A stretch of DNA of 64,000 nucleotides from Hygrocybe punicea (lineage: Eukaryota > Basidiomycota > Agaricomycetes > Agaricales > Hygrophoraceae). The position numbers and the translations under genes were made by a program. Under the pieces are notes generated by a model. That model did no database searches, was not told the origin of the DNA, and saw only the letters and a program-made list of their open reading frames with translations. The stretch spans positions 3,658,001 through 3,722,000 of the forward strand of contig OY744462.1 in assembly GCA_963556145.1 (NCBI GenBank), in the 5' to 3' direction. Shown here piece after piece: positions 11,094 through 20,830 of this stretch (position 1 is the stretch's first letter; each line of letters begins with the position of its first letter).

Positions 11094-12488
11094 TTTTGGA
11101 GGAGTAAGTCCTTCTTTTGGAGTATTCATTATATTTGACTAAAAAAACTGTATCCCAGTCATTGATTTCTGGAAACTTGGTGACAATCTGTGCCCTCAAA
11201 TGTCCTCCTCATACATCGCTACTATTAACATTTGTACAGTTTCTATATATGTATTTCTTTTTGCTCCGTTAAAAATGGTTTGTGTTACTGTCCTATGACC
11301 ATAAGAATTGAGCATGATAGTGAGCATAGATACAGCATAAGGCATCAATCTTGTTGACTGAAAATCTGTTTGTCTAAAATATATCCTGGTGAATGCATTA
11401 CTTTCAGTTCAGTTGTACAACCACCTACACACTCAACTTGAGAAGGACAACCTGAGATGACTCTCATTCGGGCTAATGAAAATTCAAATTGAATATATGT
11501 AAGAAACCAGAATCACGAACTTTATGGACCTATTAAATGAGGATACAATGATACAAGAGTAACAAAACCCCCTCTTGTAGTGGAAGATATAACTGTCACT
11601 CCAAGGGGAGCTATGACTCTTTGGTACCGAATAATACAGTATACTTGTGTGGGAATGATACGTACAGCTTCATAAAAATGACAATGTATTTCTGACAAGG
11701 ATGAAGAACAATGATAATTTCCATGAATTACCAAGCAATTGTCAAATATGCACAGTTGTCAAACAGCCTGGTTGTTCAACTTCAATACCTGTTTTGTCTG
11801 TTGAGCAAGCCAGAAATAAATATCACTGAGACTCTGAAGATTAAATCCACAAAATATCTTAAAAGGGGGTACCATTGTTCTTCTCAGTCGGTTTGATCAA
11901 TGTCTTGTCAGCCAGACCCCTAATAAGATCGTAAGGCAGCTATTCATGATACAGATGCATTTTTGGCCTGTATCAAGGCATGTCACAGGAACATAGAATG
12001 GAATAAAAAAAGTAAACACAGATTTCTAAAGATTCAGGCACGCCTTATGGTGTTTTGGGAAAAGCTTACAAATAATATAATGTCATATGATCAATCCCAT
12101 TGTGTTAATTGTTATTCATGATCCGAACCACTTGACTAGTTAAATGGGCGGTGTTTCCTCTTACTGTCACAAATCCTCATGAATCCCCACAACATCATCC
12201 GTGTCTGCATTGCATGTTTGACTTATCTATATTTCCTTGCAAATGCAACATTGTTTCCACAACTATGCCAAGACAAACTTATGTATATCTCTCCTGAACC
12301 AATTTCATGTCCTGTGATATCGACCTTGACCCAAGAATTGGGTGTTTTTCAAAGAAAACTCATAGAACATGAGTTGGCCCCAGATCAGGGCGATGCAACA
12401 ATATTGATGCAAATAAATGCAACACTATATGTAAAGATCATTGGAATAACAAAAGAAACAAAAGATAACTTGACAGTCGATCCATTAT
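11094..12488. other. No convincing gene; possible Helitron leader or host intergenic DNA
   Basis: AT-rich sequence with stops in all frames, apart from a 103-codon plus frame from 12179 that runs into copy B and matches nothing I know. The 5' terminus of Hel-1 should lie here or further left, but I found no T-ACGAGT-type hairpin end between 11094 and 12488. Confidence 0.5.
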
Positions 12489-13129
12489 TACGAGTTCTTC
12501 CATTTATGGAAAACTCGTTCTTATAAACCCGGTTTTCAGCCATTGAGGTGATTCATTCATTCATCTCAGGGACTGAGGGAAAATTGCATCCCAATATGGC
12601 AACTGAGTTCAAAATCCCGTTTGACTGGTTTCATTCCAGAATTCAGAGCCTCTATTGACTTGCACACTGCATAGACTGTCACCAGATTTGATGAGGAGGA
12701 TGTCATGGGGACTGTCCTGCTGGAAAAAAAATATGGAGGGGATCTGGTATGATTTGGGCTCTCTGTGAGCCATTCTTTGCCAAGGAAATGAGTATAGATG
12801 CAATAACTAATGTTATACTGCCAATAAAAATGTGGTAATTTCTAACTGTATTTTAGTGTATGTCTGGGTCACTTTTGTCCACTGAAGGCAGTTGTAAAAT
12901 GTGATATCTGAGTCTCTAGAATGCAAACAAGTAAGAGTGGTCCGGAGTTGTGGCTAAAATTAGAGCGGAGTCTTAAATATACAGTGAGAGCTTTCGAGCT
13001 CAGATGAGTGCACAAACCTTCTGTTGCTCAACAGCAACATCGTCGAGGGGGTGGTGTAACAGAGGTATGGACGTAGTTTTATTGTCCTTGGTCTAGTACT
13101 GATGTCTGTAGCCCCCGCAACCCGTTTCC

Positions 13130-14470
13130 ATCGAAAACCAGGGGTCGGGAGGTCTGAGGACCTCACATTCCCGCCTTGTGCCCAACCAGCGCCCCCCAAC
13201 ATTTTCAACCACCAGGACGCCCCACCCAGCCCTATGTTCGACCATCCCTGGCCAGTCTAGACCCCCCGCACCTCGTTCTCGTTGAAAACGAGGAGTCGGG
13301 GGGTCCCAGGCCCTCGCGATCCAGCTATCTGCCCAACAACCAACATCCCCCTTTTTCAACCACCAGGACAGCCCGTCCCGCCGTGTTTTCGACCACCCCC
13401 GGCCAGGCTACACCCCCCGCACCTCGTTCCCGTTGAAAACGCGCGAGTGGGGGGTCTCAAAACCTCGCGATCCGGCTGGCTGCCCCACCACCACCACCCG
13501 CCCTTTTTCTACCAACAGGACACCCGGTCCAGCCCCGTTGTCGACCATCCCCGGCCAGTCTAGATCCCCCGCACCTCGTTCCCGTTGAAAACGAGAAGTC
13601 GGGGGGTCTCCGGCCCTCGCATTCCGCCTGTCTGCCCAGCCAGCAACACCCCCCCTTTTTCATCCCCCAGGACAGCCCGTCCCGCAACTTTTTCGACCAC
13701 CCCCAGCTAGGCTACACCCCCCGCACCTCGTTCGCGTCGAAAACGAGGGGTCGGGGGGTCTCCGGCCCTCGCATTCTGGCTGTCTGCCCAACCAGCAACC
13801 CCCCCTTTTTTCATCCCCCGGGGACGCCCCATCCCGTCCGGTTTTCGATCACCCCCGGCTAGGTTACACCCCCCGCACCTCGTTCGCGTCGAAAACGAGG
13901 GGTCGGGGGATCTCAGGCCCTCGCATTCCGGCTGTCTGCCCAACCAGCAACACCCCCCCTTTTTCATCCCCCAGGACAACCCGTCCCACGGCTTTTATGA
14001 CTACCCCCGGCTAGGTTACACCCCCCGCACCTCGTTCGCGTCGACAACGAGGGGTCGGGGGGTCTCCGGCCCTCGCATTCCGCCTGTCTGCTCAACCGGC
14101 AACCCTCCCCCCCCTTTTCATCCCCCGGGACGCCCCACCCTGTACGGTTTTCGATCACCCCCGACCAGTGCACACCCCCTGCACCTCGTTCGCGTCGACC
14201 ACGAGGGGTCGGGGGGTCTCAGGCCCTCGCGATCCGGCATTCTGCCCAACCACCACCACCCTCCCTTTTTCTACCTCCAGGACACCCGTTTTCGACCACC
14301 CCCGGCCAGTCTACACCCCCCGGACCCCGTTCGCGTTGAAAATGAGGGGTCGGGGGGGTCTCAGGCCCTCGGATTCCGGCTGTCTGCCCAACCACCCCCC
14401 CCCCCGTTTTCACTCACCATGTCACCCCGTCCCACACCCCTCATCTAGATCCCCGTACCCTGTTTCTCTT
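13130..14470. repeat. 151-bp minisatellite, nine units (copy B)
   Basis: Same unit as in copy A in reverse orientation (C-rich on plus). I count nine occurrences of the CCCTCG...TC-CGGCTGTCTGCCC block. It lacks three units found in copies C and D, which accounts exactly for the 453-bp length difference. Confidence 0.8.
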
Positions 14471-14955
14471 GAAAACGCGAAGTTGGGGGTGTCCGGCCTT
14501 CCATTTTTGACTCATATATTTACTTATATTTAATTATTAAATAGAAATTAAATATTATATAATCAATTTCCAAATTTATCTTTGAAATCTTAAATGCTAC
14601 ACTTGTGACACATCATCTGCTAGTGCATAACATGCTATTCTACTGTGTTGTGTTCCTACTACTCCTGCTGTTCCCCATTCCCTCTGGTCTCAACAGTTCT
14701 CATGTCTGTTTTACGGTTCCTTTCTTGTTGTCAGTGACACATTCTGACCATTCATTTAACTTGTGTTGCATGACAGGCCAATGTGAATGCCAATGCATCA
14801 TTGCATATGTGATTTCTTCACAAAGACGGGTTGGTTTATCTGACCATTGATTGAAGCACCAGAAATCTCTGGTGGCCTTGTTTACACGGTACACGGCTCA
14901 GTCCACTATGTAATGTTTCAATTATCCGTACCATATACTATACAAAACACCTGAG

Positions 14956-15243
14956 TTGCTGGTATTAGAATATCCCAACATAAACATGATTACCAGCCAT
15001 CAAATAACTGTAAATGTAAATGACAAGTCAGTAAATTTGTATCTAAGAGGTATTGTATATGTTGGAGGATATCACTCTACATCTCAATTCATATCAGAAG
15101 ATGGCACAATTTGGTATCATGATGGTATGACAACTGGAGCAACATGTAAGCAAGATGGTCACATTGGTATCATGTCAGATGATGGTTTTAAAAGATATGA
15201 AAATAAAATTCTTGTGCTAGCAGTTTATGCTCAAAACCAGTAA
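14956..15243 (+). pseudogene. Remnant of the C-terminal cysteine-protease-like domain of a Helitron protein (copy B)
   Basis: The 95 codons read LVLEYPNINMITSH...LRGIVYVGGYHSTSQF...IWYHDGMTTG...LVLAVYAQNQ. They align closely with the end of the Hel-2 product (VLVLEYPLMDIETSH, RLKGIVYHGQYHFTSR, WFHDGMTTGNTC, LVLAIYA) and of Hel-1. The His box and the WxHDG box are kept; the upstream Cys box (SCAYDS) and the helicase are absent. This shows that the non-autonomous family derives from an autonomous Helitron of this type by internal replacement. Confidence 0.8.
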
Positions 15244-15391
15244 TTTAATATAATTGAGGACTATTGGGTGGGAAAGTGGGACATTCAAAATTTTCACCAT
15301 TGTAAATTCATATTGGACATCAAAATTAAAGGAAATCTTCAGGGTGGGAAAGTGGGCCATTAAATATAGGAATGTTATAAATACATTACAT

Positions 15392-15858
15392 TAGGGCAGG
15401 TCAAGGGTATGCAATACCCCCAGGGGTTAAGAGTACGGGTACCACGGGTTAAGGGTACGAGTCCAGCCTCAGAATACCCGCAGTACCCATGCGGGTATGG
15501 GCTGTATTTTTTTTGGGAGAAGAAACATCAAAAACTCAATTTTTGGGGTATTTTTCGCTATTTTTGAGGGATATAATGAGAATCATTGCTTGTAAAAATA
15601 TGTAAAAATGCTCTCAACACTCCCCACAGTATTCTGAACATTGTGCTCCTTTACACTAAAGGGATCCGACCAGTATTCCGTCCACAATAACCATAAAAAC
15701 CACCAAAAACAGGTAAAAATGGGGTATTTTGCATGTTTCTTCCTGTACCCCTGCAAAACCCGTGCCATACCCGTACTTTTGGCCTCGGGTACGTACCTGT
15801 GACGGGTACGGGTCCGAGTACAGCCCCAGAGCACTGCGGGTGTACCCCTGACTGGCCA
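15392..15858. mobile_element. hAT-type MITE, 467 bp (in copy B)
   Basis: The ends are imperfect inverted repeats: TAGGGCAGGTCAAGGGTA on the left, and TGGCCAGTCAGGGGTA read from the right. The element is flanked by the direct repeat TACATTACAT (15382-15391 and 15859-15868), consistent with an 8-bp hAT duplication plus fortuitous matches. The interior has many GGGTACC-like words and no transposase. The same MITE at the same internal site occurs in copies C and D. Confidence 0.7.
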
Positions 15859-16289
15859 TACATTACATGATGTCAAACACTTAAGTTCTTATTGTTACTT
15901 ATTGCCCGAGCACTGATAAGTAATGGTAACAGTGGTAGTGGTAAATGCCAGGATAAACTGTTGTATAACTGACATTCAGTCCACTCCAATGTTGGATGAC
16001 TGTTGATATACAACTATGGCAAGAACAAGTGTAAATAATATTGTCCAAGAGATTAGTAGTCCCTTGATCAAAGGCCCCAACTGAGGACAAGTAGTACATT
16101 GTTACTAACAGAACAGGATAACATAGAATGTATGATTCCAAATTCCGACAATGTTCACATATACTATGATTATTCTTGTTATACATTACAACTGCAGATT
16201 ATGTAGAATAAATAATGGACATCAAATGATTGAATAGAACCAAGAAGAACTCGTTCATGCCACGCTTGCGATGGCCCACTTCCCCAAGT

Positions 16290-19200
16290 TCGTTTGGACT
16301 ACATTTAAAAATAGCGCCTTCAAAATGCGAATACGTTCTATTCAATATGCCAGAACATATTTCTTACCTCCTAAATATCTCTTTGCTTTGTATTGTCTTC
16401 TCAAACCTATCACTGTCCAATGTCGTTGTAAAATGATCAAAGCATTGCTCATGCGATTGCTATTGAGACGACATGATTTCAAAACATATTTATTTCATTG
16501 TATTACTAGTTCTCTATCACATGCAACGTTGCTGTGGACCACACTATGTTTCATAATACGGCATAGCCGTTCAAACATAATTGTGTTCAATTTGAATTTA
16601 TTCGGACACTTGTTTAAATCTTTATATATAAATTTCGTTCATAGATATGACTACATTGGTGGTGGTAAACGAATACCAACATTCAAGTTTAGCTTTCTTC
16701 AATCTTTTATGCTACCGTCTAATAATATCAACCATGATTCTGACATATTATTCAAATATGTGGGGCATATTGATGAACAAACAGCCAACACTTTATATGA
16801 AGATAGAAAAACATATGCATGTGTTAAAATGCCTTTACATGAACTTCTGCCAAATTTGACAGTGAAGGATATTGGTGAAATAACAACAATACATGGTATA
16901 TATTTGTCAAAGACATTACGAAGATTACATGGACAAGATCTATCTGTGGCATTAATGAGGCATAATTGTTCAGCTTGTGATACTCATGTTTCTATTTTTC
17001 ATGTGCATGATATTAAATCACATAAAGACCTGTGTAAACAGTGGTACAGAAGACAAAAAATGACAGAAACATATGAGTGCGGCAAAGAAGAAACTCAGGC
17101 TCAAATGAAAGAAGAATTGGACAAGTCAGATGAGCAATTATTTCCTCCTCCTCCTCCATCTATTGAATTGAAGGAAACCATAATCAGCAACTGGTGCAGA
17201 GATACATCACCTGAATGTTTCCAAGAAAGTGGGTGTGCTGTATGTGGTCAATTGGTTGCATTGAAAAACATGTCTTTATTGTCAAAGACGAAGGTTAATC
17301 TGAAAATATTAACTAGAGACAATATGGGAATCACAAGATGTGAACGATATCATTGTTCTGATCCAATAGAGGATATCAAAGGTCCAGTGCTAGATGACAC
17401 ATGTAAATGGATATGCAAACCATGTGTGCTCAGTCTGAATAAAGGCCAAACTCCCAAATATGCTTTGGCGAATGGACTTTGGATGGGAAGAACTCCTGCA
17501 CAACTTCAAAATCTAACATTTGCTGAACAACTTTTGATTGCCCGTGTTCGTCACAACAAATGTATTGTTCATGTCTCCTCTGGGATGCATAAAATGAAAG
17601 CAAATGCCATCATGTTTCAAAACCCAACACCAAAGATATCAACGGTTGCCTCCAACAATTAAAGAACTTGATGAAGTGCTAGCGTTTATTTTCACTGGTC
17701 CTGCCAGACCAACTCCAGAAGACATGGAGCGAACGCCTTTATTGGTTCGCCGAAGGCGAGTTTCTGCAGCTTTAGAATGGCTGAAATTGAATCACATGGA
17801 TTACTATGATTTAGATATCTCCTATGAAAATCTAGCACAATATCCAGATCATGGAATTCCTGTTGTGGTTGCATATCGACCAGCAGACACAAATAAGGAA
17901 CCAGAAGCCACTAGTGCATTTGACAATGAAGTGGAAGATGGTGTGGAAGATGGGCCTTGTCCCTTTGTTGTTAGTGGAGTAACTGGCGAAAATCTAGATA
18001 TTACAAGTCCAAAGGCATTAATAGCTAGAGCGACCAAGCACTTGATAGATGACCATGGTGGTGTTCTTGCCATAAGCCATGCTAGAAATCCAGAATCGTT
18101 CTTTAATAATCCTCAGTTATATCCTATGATGTTTCCCTGCCTATTTCCATATGGCTTGGGTGGTATTAGCAGCATAGACAATGATGTTTTAAGCATCAGT
18201 GATATGATGCACAAAAGACATCTCAGCATAGACAATGATGTTTTAAGCATCAGTGATATGATGCACAAAAGACATCTCCTGATGTACCATGACAAAAGAT
18301 TTCAAACCGATCCCTATTTTCCATTGATTGCATTCAATCAAGAACAAATCAAGGACAGTACAACCAGAGGATATTTGTTGACTAATAAACATAATTTCAA
18401 CGATATTGCAGATCGCCTGATGAATATCAATACAGCTGTTTTGGATGACCTCTCTAAGAGATTATCTAGAGGTGATAGAGTCAAACCAGATACATCGGAA
18501 GAGAAAGCATGCTATAAACTCATTTCTGATCTGGATCACGTAGCTGGTCAGGTCAAAGGTTCAATTACTAACAAGAAATACATGCGAAATGAGATTTGGT
18601 CTCTGATATCCTATATTGGTGCTCCGACTTGGTTTATCACTTTTGCACCTGCAGACATCAATCACCCACTATGCTTATATTATGCTGACAACAAAGAAAT
18701 GTTTTATCCTAAACTACGTCTACCCCAGGATTGTTACAAACTAATTGCAAACAATCCAGTTGCTGGAGCCCGCTTCTTTCACTTTACTACTGAAATGTTC
18801 ATCAAACATATATTAGGAATAAATGAATCTCATCCTGGCCTGTACGGAAACACATCAGGTTATTATGCAATGGTAGAGGAACAAGGACGTCTTACCTTGC
18901 ATCTTCATATGCTGTTGTGGATAAAGGGATGCCTTACACCTCAGGAAATACATGACAAAATTATGGGTGAAAATTCTGACTTTCAGAAAAGATTAGTGGA
19001 ATATTTGGAAAGTTTGTGTGTAGGACAATTCATGACAGGTTCTAAAGATGAGGTATCACAGAAAATGGAACAGACAATGTCGAAACCTGAATATCAACCA
19101 CCAACATGTGTCATGCCAGATCCACCATCATATAATTGTTCCATGAATTGTCAATATCACAACAAAAGATCAACATGGTGGCAAAGGTTTCAAGATGTTG

Positions 19201-19836
19201 TAGATGATCTTTTATTGCGATTAAATGTACATAACAGGCATGATGGCAAAAAAAAGCCATACTGTCTTAATTCGAAAGGTGAATGTAAACGACGATTTCC
19301 CCGTGATATCTTTCAACAAACTTTTGTAGAACCTAACACTGGTGCTCTCAACCTCAAGCATGGTGAACCTTGGATGAACACGGTGACACCTGAAGTTACA
19401 TATATGCTACGATGCAATTCTGATGTGACCAGCTTATTATCAGGTACTGCTATAAAGGCCATAGTTGCATACATAACAGATTATATTACAAAATTCTCCT
19501 TGAAGACCTATAGCATTTTTGAAGTGATAAAAAGTATTTTTGATAAGAATTCCGAAATGATTGGTGGTGACCTGAAAAGAAAAGACAAAGTCAGAAAACT
19601 GTTTACACAAATAGTCAATTCACTCACCTCCAAAATGGAAATTGGTGCTCCAATGGCTTCATTATATGTGCTTGGAAATCCTGATCACTACACCAGTCAT
19701 AAATTTGTGCCATTCTTTTGGAGATCTTATGTTAAAGAGGTTATCAGTGCATGGTCTGATGAAGAAATTCCCAATATATGTGAAGACCAAGATAATGCAC
19801 AAAAGGTTGTTATTGGTAAGAATAATGGCACATACA
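16290..19836 (+). CDS. Hel-1 polyprotein, N-terminal and Rep (HUH endonuclease) part
   Basis: Homology to Hel-3 and Hel-4 begins around YIGGGKR (16650). A Cys pair (CAVCGQL) and CKWICKPC near 17230-17430 form a probable zinc-binding unit. The frame shifts once at about 17636-17642, where ATATAT has apparently lost two bases. From there the Rep domain runs openly. The HUH motif is LHLHMLLW (about 18895-18918), and the tyrosine motif is AYITDYITK (about 19469-19495) with two Tyr spaced as in Helitron Rep proteins. HUH Rep proteins nick and join single strands during rolling-circle transposition. An in-frame 54-bp duplication lies at 18171-18278. The frame continues at 29772 after removal of the copia element. 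The true start codon is uncertain because copy B sits upstream. Confidence 0.8.
18171..18278 (+). repeat. In-frame 54-bp tandem duplication inside the Hel-1 Rep gene
   Basis: Two perfect 54-bp units encode SIDNDVLSISDMMHKRHL twice. The corresponding place in Hel-3 has a single copy (LSDIAHKRHLLMYYDKRF), so the duplication is specific to this copy and keeps the frame. Confidence 0.9.
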
Positions 19837-20063
19837 TGTTAGGTTGTGATGAGTCACTCTACCACAAGAGAGTATGGACTTAGTAGATTTCGAAGATTGT
19901 GGCTGATTGTTTGTATCTATTTGTCCCAAAGCGGTCAAACCTGGTGGGGAGCTCACTGTGTATCCTCAGTATTCACAGTGACCTCCTACCAGGTGAGTAG
20001 TGTAGTTTTGTATCACACAATATATCAGTATTCACAGTGACCTCCTACCAGTTTATTTCAATA
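19837..20063 (+). repeat. 5' LTR of the copia element
   Basis: Begins TGTTAGGTTG and ends TTTCAATA. The phrase CAGTATTCACAGTGACCTCC occurs twice within the LTR about 58 bp apart, an internal duplication shared by both LTRs. Confidence 0.95.
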
Positions 20064-20082
20064 GGTTATGAGCCCTGCGCTC
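20064..20082 (+). promoter_or_regulatory. Primer-binding site matching the anticodon arm of initiator tRNA-Met
   Basis: GGTTATGAGCCCTGCGCTC directly follows the LTR. It is complementary to the anticodon stem-loop region of eukaryotic initiator tRNA-Met (GCGCAGGGCUCAUAACC) rather than to a tRNA 3' end. That is the half-tRNA priming arrangement known from Drosophila copia. The match is seen; use as primer is inferred. Confidence 0.7.
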
Positions 20083-20830
20083 TAGCTTAACGAATAACCG
20101 CCCCCCCTTCGCCCAAACCGTTTGTTACTACGCCGAATCGATTGGGAACAACTATCGTACGCTAAAACCTCACCGTTCCCGAGATCGACCCCTGTTTTCG
20201 ACAACTACCCATCAGACCGACTCGAATCGTTGTCAGCGCTCGCTTCGGCACGTATACTTTGCCCTAGCAACAGTACAACGTCCTCGTCTTAGCGCTTCGT
20301 CGTCCGGAGTCGATTTACTTCGCCTGTGTTAGTAACTTCAGAACAGTTTATTGCTGTTTCTGACTCTCTTTGGGTTTTGGGCTGTTGTGGTTGTGTGAGG
20401 TCATTGTAGGCCGCTTTTTGGGCTTGGGTTAGGCTTGATTTCGTCTCAAATAGGTGTGTGGGGTGTGCATCCATCTTTTCTGACAGTTCTACCTGTTGGG
20501 AGTGGTTATTGGTCTGTTGAGAAAGGACTAGAACAAGGCCAAGTCATAGTGAAGTGCTACTTCCCTGGGCCTCCTCTGGAGTGTTACCCCAGTTGCCTCT
20601 GCACCTCTCATTGTGATACAGCACGTAGGGAGATTGGGCTGGCGGGTATTCAGTTGCCTCCCCTTCAGATTTTGGTCTGAAGACTCTCCATTTTCAACTA
20701 CTGCTGTCCTGAGCCGATTTCGTCTGATTGAGAACAGACTGGTAATCTCTCTGCTTTAAGGAGACTGTTTCCAGCTTCACTTCCTACCACGCCCCCCACA
20801 TCTAAGTAGAGTCGTGGATTGAGCACCATC
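20064..20830 (+). other. 5' untranslated leader of the copia element
   Basis: Non-coding DNA between the LTR and the gag-pol ATG, with no long open frame. It presumably holds packaging signals, but nothing specific is visible. Confidence 0.6.

Larger units (their letters stand above)
12489..16289 (+). mobile_element. Non-autonomous Helitron2/Helentron-like element, copy B (3,801 bp)
   Basis: The 5' end T-ACGAGTTCTTCCAT plus palindromic partner is at 12489-12522. The 3' end has the subterminal inverted repeat AAGAACTCGT, the hairpin GCCACGCTTGCGATGGC and the terminus CCCCAAGT at 16289. Order from the 5' end: about 600 bp unique, nine minisatellite units, a small-peptide region at 14600-14900, a protease-domain remnant (14956-15243), a hAT-type MITE (15392-15858), about 400 bp unique, 3' end. 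It is 453 bp (three 151-bp units) shorter than C and D. It sits immediately 5' of the Hel-1 coding region. The empty site is ATTAT|TCGTTT if flanks are unrearranged. Confidence 0.9.

Noticed and set aside
12179..12526. 115-codon plus frame running into copy B
   Set aside because: The final codons belong to the Helitron end, no homology is recognised, and the surrounding DNA is AT-rich and non-coding in appearance.
15583..15876. Three overlapping frames (67-97 codons) in copies B, C and D
   Set aside because: They fall in the hAT MITE and are present only because the sequence is GGGTAC-rich. No protein family.
16271..16640. N-terminal extension of the Hel-1 frame beginning inside copy B
   Set aside because: The ATG lies in the 3' hairpin of copy B, and residues up to about 16640 have no counterpart in Hel-3 or Hel-4.
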